A stretch of DNA of 24,010 nucleotides from CAZXEU01 sp964639665 (GTDB lineage: Bacteria; Bacteroidota; Rhodothermia; Rhodothermales; Bin80). The stretch lies in contig CAZXEU010000031.1 in assembly GCA_964639665.1 (NCBI GenBank), positions 1 through 24,010 on the forward strand, given 5' to 3'. Each line of letters starts with the position of its first letter. The stretch's first letter is position 1. Shown piece by piece: positions 1 to 7,560 of the stretch. A program made the translations under genes and the position numbers. The notes under the pieces were generated by a model, which saw only the letters and a list, made by a program, of their open reading frames with translations, ran no database searches and had not been told where the DNA came from.

Positions 1-971
1 AGCCAGTACCGACCCAATTCGCCCAGAACGCCGACCGCACCCAGCCTCCATTCAATAGTCACACCTGCACTCGAAGCAAGGCCCCGACCCGCGTCCGCGT
101 CCCGGCACCCGCCACAGTAATAGTCCAGCGCAACAAAGGGATTCGCCTGAAACGCGCGGCCCCGTGTTCGCTGCCAGCCTAACCTGTAACGCGCCGTGAA
201 GTTGTGCAGGTCTCCCCTGAGCGCCCCGTGATAAACGAGACCGTAATTCCGATAGCCGGCCGCGACCCTGACCATCGGAACATTGAAGACAAGAAAGAAG
301 AAAAGCTGTGTTTCACCGAGCTCAAGCCAGAAACCACCTGGCGCTTCCTCGGCCTCGACGCCAAGCGAATCCTCCTGCGGCGCAGACTCGGCTAAGGCAA
401 CCATGTCAGGTGTCAATCCATAGCCCTCCAATGCCACCGTATCGCACCCAATAAGTACTGCCTCCAACGCATCCGCTTCTGCCCTGTCGATACTCAATCT
501 ATACGTCCTCCGAATAGTCACAACCCTGTCCGCGTACCAGCAGCGGTTCTTGCCAGGCATCCATTCTCCGGCGTCCTTGTCCCGCTTGCCGAATACTCCC
601 ACAAACCTCGGAGTCAGGACAGCATTCGCGAGATCCCACGCGAATGCCAGTCTGGACGCTTCATCTGCTGCGCAGAGGCCGCTGTCGTGCGCTTCCGACC
701 GCGCAACAATCAGGTCTACGTCTACTTCTCGACTTGATCTGAGCCATTTTCCGGTATATGGACTGTAGACGCCTCCCCAATGTGCCATAACACTGTCCTT
801 GAATGCAGGCGGGAGTGCGTATTGGCTGCGGGAATACGGGCTGCATCGGTCCTCCGGCGCAATCGCCAGCCCCATCCAGGTATCCTGTGCCGACGATTCT
901 ATCGGCGTGCCGATGCATACCAGAATCGTCAGCAAAGTGATCGGTCCGGGCCGAACGCCGAGGGAGCTCAA
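1..971 (-). CDS. Secreted HNH/DUF1524-like nuclease relative with beta-rich tail, 3'-truncated by window edge
   Basis: I read an uninterrupted frame from about position 971 down through position 1. It begins with a signal-peptide-like segment (ITLLTILVCIGTPI, then SSAQ). The next block resembles secreted HNH-type nucleases of the GmrSD C-terminal/DUF1524 kind: YSRSQY, GGVYSPYTGKW, REVDVDLIVARSEAHDSGLC, KRDKDAGEWMPGKNRCWYA, and IDRAEADALEAVL ending GC. From memory of the family, the key His sits in a D-H-I-V-A motif; here it reads DLIVA, and the later Asn-Arg before the KDKD block is also missing, so catalysis is doubtful. The remaining roughly 130 residues carry alternating aromatic/hydrophobic strands (LFFFLVFNVPMVRV, YRNYGLVY, FVALDYYCGGC) and may be a beta-barrel or beta-sandwich; I do not recognise them. 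There is no ATG before residue 30; TTG at 969-971 is the best start by signal-peptide position, without a good ribosome site. It could be a pseudogene. Confidence 0.6.
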   Translation of the reverse strand, partial: MSSLGVRPGPITLLTILVCIGTPIESSAQDTWMGLAIAPEDRCSPYSRSQYALPPAFKDSVMAHWGGVYSPYTGKWLRSSREVDVDLIVARSEAHDSGLCAADEASRLAFAWDLANAVLTPRFVGVFGKRDKDAGEWMPGKNRCWYADRVVTIRRTYRLSIDRAEADALEAVLIGCDTVALEGYGLTPDMVALAESAPQEDSLGVEAEEAPGGFWLELGETQLFFFLVFNVPMVRVAAGYRNYGLVYHGALRGDLHNFTARYRLGWQRTRGRAFQANPFVALDYYCGGCRDADAGRGLASSAGVTIEWRLGAVGVLGELGRYW

Positions 972-1317
972 TCGTGCTTGTTTAATGCCTTATGCTCGTG
1001 TAAATGGCTCGGGCATGAGTAATCGGCTTGTGCAGGGTTAAGGGCACCCACATCACCGCCAGACCTCGCAGCAGGCACGACGCACCAGTTCAGCCGCAAC
1101 CAGGAGCCCTTATGCCAAAGATACCTGTCTTCAAGGGTTTCCGGCACGGACCCAGGCCGCGCTGGCGCATTACGAATTTGGCAAGACTGGCTGTTGAATT
1201 CAGGTTGCCGACGAAGGGCCCGTGTGGGCCCAGATGGGCCCGCGAGGAATAGGGACCCCTCAGATTGAATAAATGACGAGAAGCGGTAGCACTCCAGCGA
1301 GGCATGTACCGCGCATG
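972..1317. other. Intergenic region with triple GGGCCC
   Basis: No gene is supported here. The stretch lies between the stop of the RsbW-like gene and the start of the nuclease-like gene, both on the minus strand. It contains three GGGCCC palindromes at an exact 10-bp period (1216-1241), and an ATG at 1016-1018 (minus) that is in frame with the nuclease-like gene but is separated from it by TAA at 990-992. Confidence 0.6.
1216..1241. repeat. Three GGGCCC palindromes with 10-bp period
   Basis: GGGCCC occurs at 1216-1221, 1226-1231 and 1236-1241, each followed by a different 4-base spacer (GTGT, AGAT). Each unit is self-complementary, and neighbouring units can pair to give a 6-bp GC stem with a 4-base loop. 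The site sits 77 bases past the stop of the RsbW-like gene, so it could act as a terminator-like structure on the minus strand (no T-run is seen) or as a phased protein-binding array. The repetition is certain; the role is not known. Confidence 0.5.
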
Positions 1318-1734
1318 CTATTGCGCAATACTGGGCAGAAAAACCAGCCTCAGTCGACGTCCGCCATGTTCAATATGCATCTCATCGGCCATGCTCTGCA
1401 TGAAATACAGCCCCCGGCCACAGCTGCGCAGGATGTTCCCCTCCTCCAAGGGATCCTCCACCGCTGCCAGATCGAATCCCTCGCCTTCGTCCGACACGGT
1501 GCATTCGATGCGCTCATTCCCCGCTTTCAACTGCAGGCCTACGCTCTTTGAGGCATCCCAGCCGTTTCCGTGCTTCATGGCATTGGTCACAGCCTCGCTG
1601 ACCAGAAGCGTAACGCGGTAGACCGTGTCTTCGTCGGCAGAGAGCTCACACAAGAAGCGTGCCACTTCATCGACGGCGCGCTCAACATTCTCGAACGTGC
1701 TCTCAAGCTCCAGTTGTAACGATGTGCGTGCCAT
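1318..1734 (-). CDS. RsbW-like anti-sigma factor / serine kinase (HATPase_c_2)
   Basis: A 138-residue protein with the complete GHKL ATP-binding fold of the RsbW/SpoIIAB type. The N box is SEAVTNAMKHGN (about residues 46-57), the G1 box is DEGEGFDL (about 82-89), and the G2-like box is GRGLYFMQ near residue 107. In the family such proteins bind a sigma factor or phosphorylate an RsbV-type anti-anti-sigma protein on Ser/Thr. No RsbV-like or sigma-factor gene lies in the window, so the partner must be elsewhere. It follows the glycosyltransferase gene by 56 bases on the same strand and is probably the last gene of that transcription unit. The length is normal for the family and the start ATG gives a complete domain. 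The family call is firm; the specific target is unknown. Confidence 0.9.
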   Translation of the reverse strand: MARTSLQLELESTFENVERAVDEVARFLCELSADEDTVYRVTLLVSEAVTNAMKHGNGWDASKSVGLQLKAGNERIECTVSDEGEGFDLAAVEDPLEEGNILRSCGRGLYFMQSMADEMHIEHGGRRLRLVFLPSIAQ

Positions 1735-1790
1735 GGAGGCCGGCTTGGATGTTCGCTATCGCCTGGTCCTATTTCGCGGAACTCAGCCTA

Positions 1791-3167
1791 TCATGGGCGG
1801 GGAAGCGCTACTTCTGACCCGGTTCCACGCCGCGACGACCTGGACACGGCGCACGCATCCAGAATCCCGGCCAGCTCCCCGGTCAGGCGCTTACGGTCGA
1901 ATGTTTGCGCGTACGAAGCTTCTCCCTGAGGCAACGTTCCTGATTCCCATCGATCGTACAGGTCGGAAAGCGCCTGCGTAATGGAAGCGATGTCGGCCGG
2001 GTCTAAAATCCAGTTCGCCCCATATGGATGCAGCGCCTTTCGCGCCGTGCCGGGCGGAATGAGCGCCAGAATCGGCTTCCTCGTGCCCATGTACTCAAAC
2101 AGCTTGCCCGTTGAAATCCCCCCGGATCCTGGCCGCTCGCCTATGGTCATCCAGAGTACGTCGGCGGACAGCTGATAGCTTACTGCTTCCGAATGCGACA
2201 GGTAGCCCTTGCAGGACACCACGTCTTCCAGGTCCAGGTCGCGGATGAGCCGCCGGGACGCTTCCGGCACTAGTCCCACAAAAACTGCCTCGATCCTTGA
2301 GCGCGCCGGCGGATTACGCTTGAGCATCGCATGCAGCCCCTTCAGGAAATAGTCCGGCGTCTGTGCGTCGTAGAATACACCCGTATATACGAGTCGCATG
2401 CGTTCGGGATGCTGCTCTGCCGCCTGGGCCTTTTGCAAGGATTCAGGATCGAACCCTTGCGGAATTACCGAAGACTCGCACTTGGCACCGTGGGCTCTGG
2501 CGCGCTCGCGAAGCGAGGCCTCAATTTCCTCGTTGATGGCTATTACGTGTGAGGACTGGCTAAGAACACTCGCCTCCAGCGCCTCGTGACGGGCCCTGTG
2601 CCAGCGCGTAGGATATATGTGGCGGGGATTGCCCACCCAGTCGTCGCGAAGGTCCGCAACGAGAGGCAGCCCATGCCTGCGGCTCAACTTGGCAGCCAAA
2701 AGCAATGCCGAATACGGCGGCGCAGTGGCAAGTACCAGGTCGTACGATTCTTTCATTACGAGACGGCGACCGGCCCTGAAGCCGGGACGAAGCCATCCGA
2801 TCTTGTTATCCGGCAGAAACACGGACTGGCTTGCGAGCGACAGCCATCTTCGCCTGCCCTCCCCGGGCAGTGCAACGGCTCTGCGCCGGGCAAAGAGCCG
2901 GGTAGGATCCCATGACGCCGTACTTTCCACGTGCACGCCCCGGCGCTCGGCATCTTCCACGAGCGAAGCGTCAAAGGCAAAATATCCGGCGGGCCTGGCC
3001 GTTAGCACCGTCGGCTGCCACCCGAAATCGGGAAGGTATTTGACGAACTTGCTGATGCGCTGAACGCCGCTCAGCCCCATGGGCGGGAAATAGTACGCCA
3101 CCACCAGAACCCGCCTGGGTCCACCCTCAAGCTCCTGTCCCGCACCTCCTGCAATCGGCCGCGCCAC
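1791..3167 (-). CDS. Glycosyltransferase family 4 (GT-B fold)
   Basis: A 458-residue cytoplasmic or membrane-associated glycosyltransferase. The N-terminal Rossmann half opens with RRVLVVAYYFPPMGLSGVQR, the usual first strand and glycine loop of GT4 enzymes that accept a nucleotide sugar, followed by KFVKYLPDFGWQPTVLTA. The C-terminal half has RLVYTGVFYD (about residue 260), DVLWMTIG and STGKLFEYMGTRKPILALI, the donor-binding region with its conserved Glu. The start is a GTG two bases after the stop of the M24 peptidase gene, which implies co-transcription and probably coupled translation. A GCAGGAGG string lies just inside this start, but no later ATG/GTG leaves the first beta strand intact, so I keep GTG. 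The sugar donor and acceptor cannot be read from the sequence; a role in surface polysaccharide or glycoprotein synthesis is inference. Confidence 0.9.
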   Translation of the reverse strand: MARPIAGGAGQELEGGPRRVLVVAYYFPPMGLSGVQRISKFVKYLPDFGWQPTVLTARPAGYFAFDASLVEDAERRGVHVESTASWDPTRLFARRRAVALPGEGRRRWLSLASQSVFLPDNKIGWLRPGFRAGRRLVMKESYDLVLATAPPYSALLLAAKLSRRHGLPLVADLRDDWVGNPRHIYPTRWHRARHEALEASVLSQSSHVIAINEEIEASLRERARAHGAKCESSVIPQGFDPESLQKAQAAEQHPERMRLVYTGVFYDAQTPDYFLKGLHAMLKRNPPARSRIEAVFVGLVPEASRRLIRDLDLEDVVSCKGYLSHSEAVSYQLSADVLWMTIGERPGSGGISTGKLFEYMGTRKPILALIPPGTARKALHPYGANWILDPADIASITQALSDLYDRWESGTLPQGEASYAQTFDRKRLTGELAGILDACAVSRSSRRGTGSEVALPRP

Positions 3168-3169
3168 GG

Positions 3170-4228
3170 CTACACGACCGCCAGCGTCTGGGAAGCATTG
3201 CCCAGCCGGCGGGCTCCGCCTTCCGTTACGACGACCGTGTCTTCGATGCGAATGCCGAATCGGCCCGGTATGTAGATTCCTGGCTCCAAGGTCACCGTGG
3301 CGTTTTCAGGCAGGTCAGCATCGGACCAGTGCGAGAGGCGCGGCCACTCGTGGACCTCGGTGCCGATGCCGTGCCCCAGGCTGTGCATGAACTTGCCGCC
3401 ATACCCCTCTTCCTTGATGTAATCGCGTGCCACGGCGTCCAGTTGCCTGCATAGGATGCCCGGTCGGGTCGCGTCCATGGCTCTTTTCTGCGCCTCCAGG
3501 ACCACGTCATAGGCAGCGCGCTCCTCCTCTCCCGGCTCCCCTATGGCCACGGTCCGCGAAAGATCGGATACATATCCGTCCACTACGCATCCAAAATCCA
3601 GCACGACCAGCTCGCCTTTCTCCAGGCTCTTGGAGGAAGGCCGAGCATGCGGAAGCGCGCCCCTGTGCCCGGAGCTTACAATTGGATTGAACGACATGCG
3701 CTCGGCCCCACGACATAGCGTCTGGTATACGAGCTCGGCTGCCAGGTCCTGCTCCGTCATTCCGGGACGGATGCACTGAATCGCATTCTCCAGCGCGGCA
3801 TCCGTTACCAGTTGCGCCCGCCGCATGGTGGCTATTTCCTCCTCGGTCTTGGTGGCCATCTCCCTGGCCAGCACGAGATTGGCCTGCACCCATGCAACAT
3901 GCGGCCACAGACTCTGCCAGAATCCGTGCGTGCTGACTGGAACGTGATCCGCCTGCATCAGAACACTTCGGGAACGATCAAGGAATCCTCTCTCCTGAAC
4001 GTACTGGTACAGTTCACCACGTACCGTGTGCACCTCCGCATCCGATACTTCCTTGCGCGCCTGCTCCTTGTAGCGCATGTCAGAAAGAAAATGCGTTTGG
4101 CCGCGGCAGACCAGGAGCACGGCATTTGAGCCCGTGAAGCCGCTTGCCCACCGTACGGTCGGCATGTGCGTCAGGATGGCCGAATCCACCCCGTGCTTGT
4201 CCAGAAGCCCGTGAACAGCCGCTTTCAT
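3170..4228 (-). CDS. M24B Xaa-Pro aminopeptidase / creatinase-fold metallopeptidase
   Basis: A 352-residue protein of the pita-bread fold. The N-terminal creatinase-like domain (about residues 1-120; LLDKHGVDSAILTHMPTVRW, then TGSNAVLLV) precedes the catalytic domain. The five metal ligands of the family are all visible: Asp211 and Asp222 in LDFGCVVDGYVSDLSRT, His286 in HSLGHGIGTEVHEWP, Glu315 in VTLEPGIYI, and Glu329 in FGIRIEDTVVV. The family removes N-terminal residues preceding proline using two metal ions. The start ATG overlaps the stop of the upstream FG-GAP gene by the four bases ATGA (4225-4228), a translational-coupling arrangement. The length is typical of short bacterial PepQ/YpdF-like enzymes. 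No signal peptide is visible, so it should act in the cytoplasm. The exact substrate is undetermined. Confidence 0.93.
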   Translation of the reverse strand: MKAAVHGLLDKHGVDSAILTHMPTVRWASGFTGSNAVLLVCRGQTHFLSDMRYKEQARKEVSDAEVHTVRGELYQYVQERGFLDRSRSVLMQADHVPVSTHGFWQSLWPHVAWVQANLVLAREMATKTEEEIATMRRAQLVTDAALENAIQCIRPGMTEQDLAAELVYQTLCRGAERMSFNPIVSSGHRGALPHARPSSKSLEKGELVVLDFGCVVDGYVSDLSRTVAIGEPGEEERAAYDVVLEAQKRAMDATRPGILCRQLDAVARDYIKEEGYGGKFMHSLGHGIGTEVHEWPRLSHWSDADLPENATVTLEPGIYIPGRFGIRIEDTVVVTEGGARRLGNASQTLAVV

Positions 4229-7200
4229 CTGCGGGAAAATGTTGTAATGGGTCCGTCGTTGGTCGCGGCAAGTATCAAGCTGCCCGTGGCGGTTTCGACG
4301 TAAAGCAGCTTCCTGACATCACCGGGCGCAACAAAGCCGCTGGTCCAGGATGCGGAATACTCCAGCTCTCCGAGGCCCTGCAGCAGCACGCCCGAGCCCG
4401 CGCTGCGTCGGCCAAACTGCGCGCGGTTGCCGAAGTCATTGCCTGCCAGGAGCAAGTCAGCGATCCCGTCGCGGTCAAAGTCCCGTGCAAGTACCCCTTT
4501 CGTCTCAGACACCTGGGCCATCAGCGGCAGTGCCCGGCGCTCAAGGCGGCTTCGCTCCACGTTCTCAAATACGGATGTCTCCGCGACGCGAGAGTGAAGC
4601 ACGAGAGATTCTGCACGCTCCCCGGAGACCAATACCGTATTCATATCCGCCAGAGCATACGAGGCATAAGTAGAGAACCGCTCGGCAAACCGGGGCACCT
4701 GAGCCAGGAGTTCGTCTCGGGCCGGAACGGGATAAACCCGCCCCTGAATATAGTGCCCCATAACAAAATCCATGACTCCGTTGGCATCGAAATCCAGAGA
4801 ATACATGACGGCCGGCTCCTCGGCTGACACCCTGATCTGCGTGTTCAATCCGCTGCTTCCCGCAACCAGGTCCTGATCGCCGTCGCCATCCAGATCGTAT
4901 GCCTCTACCACGTTCCAGAAGCCATGCGATTCGGCAAGGCCCAGATCGGCGGAGATATCTGCGGCTGCGCCCCCCTGTTCAAACGAAAACACCTTGACTG
5001 GCATCCACTCCCCTGCCACAATCAATTCCGGCGCCGCGCCGCCGGATACGTCGGCCCATGTGGCATCCGTCACCAGACCGGCGAACGCCAGGCCACCGGC
5101 CACCTCATGCGTCCTGTCAGCAAAGCCCGCTCCCGTGTTCTCGAGAAGGTAGCTGCGCGGCGCATGCGGATAAAATCCCGGCCGCCACCGCCCTCCCACA
5201 AACAGGTCCGTGTCACCGTCTTCGTCAAAGTCTTGCGGCGCTACCGTCGATGAGGGATAAGGCATGGCCGGAAGCGCTTCGGGGGCGTATGCCAGGTTGC
5301 CGAAGCCGGTATTGACGTACAGCCTGTCCTGGTAAGCTGCAGACGTGTCATCATGCGCTCCGCCGCCGCTTGCCACGTACAAATCCAGGTCGCCGTCCCG
5401 GTCAAAGTCGAACATGGCGGCATCTACGTCTTCAAACGACAGGTGGGCTTCCAGCGCCGGCGAGTGCACATCCTGAAATACGCCATCGGCCTGCTGAAGG
5501 AGTAACCGGCCGGCCTGGCCGCGCGCGCCGCCAAAGAAGATGTCTTCCAGTCCGTCGCCGTTGATGTCGCCGGAAGCCAGCGCCGGACCCTCCCTCGACA
5601 GCAAATGCGGCAACAGAGGTTCCCGGTCAAAATCCACAAAAGCGTCCTCCCGGTGCACCAGATCCAGCCCCGGATGGTCCGTCCTTGCAAAGAGCGGCTG
5701 CTCCGGTGATTCCTCGCGCAGCTCCCGGCGCTCCGCCTCTGCATGGCGCAGCGTCAGCTGCGTTGCAGTTACGCCGCGTACCACCTGCACACTTTCCCCC
5801 GGCCAACGGACCTCCACGTCCACGACGGACTCGGCAGCCAGCCCAAAGCTGAGCTCCGGAGCGAGGGAAGACAAATACCCCCGCCCGGGCATCATTTCCT
5901 GGTACTGGGCAAGTCCGACAGCTCGCACCGTCACCTTCGCGCCGATGCCCCACCGGTTGCCGGGTGGCCCTTCAAGCCTAATGGCAAGAGCACGGTTTCC
6001 GGTCAGCGTGCCCGCCTCGTTGCGGTAAAGCATCGCCGGCTGGTTGATGTTGCTGATCGCAATGTCCGGAAACGCGTCCCCGTCCAAATCCGACACGACG
6101 GCACCGTTCGACAGCGTAAGCTGGCCCAGACCCCACGCCTCTGTCTGGTCGGAAAAAATCAGACCGCCCTCGTTGCGATACACATAGTTGCGCAGCCTGG
6201 TCTCCGGCATTTGCCGGACCATGTCGAGCGAGGACAGCACCTCCCCCCTTGCACTCGCGTCCGCGTATGCCTCGACGAGTGTGGTATTCAGAAAATCCAG
6301 GTTGGTGTAGTCCCGCATGTACCCGTTAGTGACGAGGGCGTCCTTGTAGCCGTCAAGATCCAGGTCTGCCAGAATGGCCGCCCAGCTCCAGTCTGTGTTC
6401 GAGACGCCCGCCATCTGGCCTATCTCCACATACTTGCCTTCAGGGCGGGCCACGTGCAGCATGTTGCGCATGTATTGCTCAAAGAAGCCGTCCTCCCGCA
6501 TCTTGGCATAGAACACATGGTCTTCGGGTCCCTTCAGGATCTTTTGCCGGTAGTTGTCCTCGGCCAGCATATCGAGTGTGTAGATGTCCGGCAGCAGATC
6601 GTTGTTGATGTCCGCTATGTCCGCGCCCATGGACGAGTAGGACGTATGGGTGAGATAGTCCCGGATCGATTCCTGAAACGTGCCGTCACCGTTGTTGATG
6701 TACAGGTAGTCGTCCTCGATGTAGTCGTTGGAGACGTAGATGTCGAGCCACCCGTCCCTATTGATATCACTGACGATGGCGCTAAGTCCAAATCCGAGCG
6801 GATTGCCGATGATGCCTGCCTCTTCGCTCACGTCGACAAACCGGCCCCCGTCGTTTCTTAGCAGCAAGTCGCCCGCCAGTGAATCCCGCTGGTTGCGCAT
6901 GTAATCCACCAGAAAACGGGAGTAGCGCCGGATGGAGTGGTTCAGGATGTAGGCATCCAGGTCGCCGTCACGGTCATAGTCGAAGAATGCCGCGTGGTTG
7001 GAATATGTGGTGAGATCCAGCCCGAAGTCGGCGGCACGCTCCGTGAACGTGAGGTCGCCGTTATTGAGGTACAGCAGGTTGCGCCTGCGATCCGCCGAAA
7101 CGTTGCCTGACCGGCAGACATAGATGTCCAGCCAGCCGTCGTCGTTGATGTCCACCATCGTGACACCGGTGGTCCAGCTCCTTTCCTGCACGAGACCCGC

Positions 7201-7503
7201 CTGGTCGGATACGTCCTCGAACCGGAATTCACCCTGATTGAGATAGAGCACGTCCGGCTCCATGTTCGCCGTGAAATAGAGCTCGGGCAGGCCATCGCCC
7301 GTGAGATCCCCTGCCGCTACCCCGCCCCCGTTGTAGAAATACTCGTATTCCAGGACGTTAAAGCCTTCCTGCTCCACGACGGTGTTGACGAAGCTGACGC
7401 CCGTCTCCTCCGGCGACAGAAGCGTAAAGAGCGGCTCGGACCGCTCCTGCCTGGAGCATCCGGCTAGCGTGATGGCAATGCCTATCAAGAGCCGCAAACG
7501 CAT
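4225..7503 (-). CDS. CRTAC1-type surface lipoprotein with FG-GAP/VCBS repeats and an internal ASPIC/UnbV domain
   Basis: I start this gene at ATG 7501-7503 because it places MRLRLLIGIAITLAGCS at the N-terminus, a lipoprotein signal with lipobox LAGC. The longer reading from GTG 7566 would precede the signal with 21 unlikely residues and overlap the divergent gene. The mature protein (about 1,092 residues with signal) contains roughly fourteen calcium-binding FG-GAP/VCBS-type loops of the form DxNxDGxxD, for example DINDDGWLDIYV, DYDRDGDLDAYI, DFDRDGDLDLYV and DLDGDGDQDLVA. This predicts two beta-propeller-like halves. Between them is an ASPIC/UnbV domain (about residues 515-585: NRWGIGAKVTVRA, MMPGRGYLSS, then VEVRWPG). 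It is probably anchored in the outer membrane, with adhesion or ligand-binding functions inferred from the family. It is the first gene of the minus-strand unit. Confidence 0.92.
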   Translation of the reverse strand: MRLRLLIGIAITLAGCSRQERSEPLFTLLSPEETGVSFVNTVVEQEGFNVLEYEYFYNGGGVAAGDLTGDGLPELYFTANMEPDVLYLNQGEFRFEDVSDQAGLVQERSWTTGVTMVDINDDGWLDIYVCRSGNVSADRRRNLLYLNNGDLTFTERAADFGLDLTTYSNHAAFFDYDRDGDLDAYILNHSIRRYSRFLVDYMRNQRDSLAGDLLLRNDGGRFVDVSEEAGIIGNPLGFGLSAIVSDINRDGWLDIYVSNDYIEDDYLYINNGDGTFQESIRDYLTHTSYSSMGADIADINNDLLPDIYTLDMLAEDNYRQKILKGPEDHVFYAKMREDGFFEQYMRNMLHVARPEGKYVEIGQMAGVSNTDWSWAAILADLDLDGYKDALVTNGYMRDYTNLDFLNTTLVEAYADASARGEVLSSLDMVRQMPETRLRNYVYRNEGGLIFSDQTEAWGLGQLTLSNGAVVSDLDGDAFPDIAISNINQPAMLYRNEAGTLTGNRALAIRLEGPPGNRWGIGAKVTVRAVGLAQYQEMMPGRGYLSSLAPELSFGLAAESVVDVEVRWPGESVQVVRGVTATQLTLRHAEAERRELREESPEQPLFARTDHPGLDLVHREDAFVDFDREPLLPHLLSREGPALASGDINGDGLEDIFFGGARGQAGRLLLQQADGVFQDVHSPALEAHLSFEDVDAAMFDFDRDGDLDLYVASGGGAHDDTSAAYQDRLYVNTGFGNLAYAPEALPAMPYPSSTVAPQDFDEDGDTDLFVGGRWRPGFYPHAPRSYLLENTGAGFADRTHEVAGGLAFAGLVTDATWADVSGGAAPELIVAGEWMPVKVFSFEQGGAAADISADLGLAESHGFWNVVEAYDLDGDGDQDLVAGSSGLNTQIRVSAEEPAVMYSLDFDANGVMDFVMGHYIQGRVYPVPARDELLAQVPRFAERFSTYASYALADMNTVLVSGERAESLVLHSRVAETSVFENVERSRLERRALPLMAQVSETKGVLARDFDRDGIADLLLAGNDFGNRAQFGRRSAGSGVLLQGLGELEYSASWTSGFVAPGDVRKLLYVETATGSLILAATNDGPITTFSRR

Positions 7504-7560
7504 TCTGATCAATCGAGGCGGGCTGCCGTGTGCCCCGTGGAACCTGCGGCTTGCAGATTC
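7504..7560. promoter_or_regulatory. Compact divergent promoter region
   Basis: Only about 57 bases separate the chosen start of the minus-strand FG-GAP lipoprotein (7503) from the first plus-strand ATG of the GWxTD-like gene (7561). Promoters for both units must lie here or inside the opposite coding region. I see no clear Bacteroidota-type -7/-33 motif and no Shine-Dalgarno sequence for either gene. The inference rests on the divergent layout alone. Confidence 0.35.

Noticed and set aside
5743..6861. 372-residue plus-strand frame inside the FG-GAP gene
   Set aside because: It is rich in His/Val from reading the complementary strand of repeated Asp-rich loops; the minus-strand frame is unambiguous.
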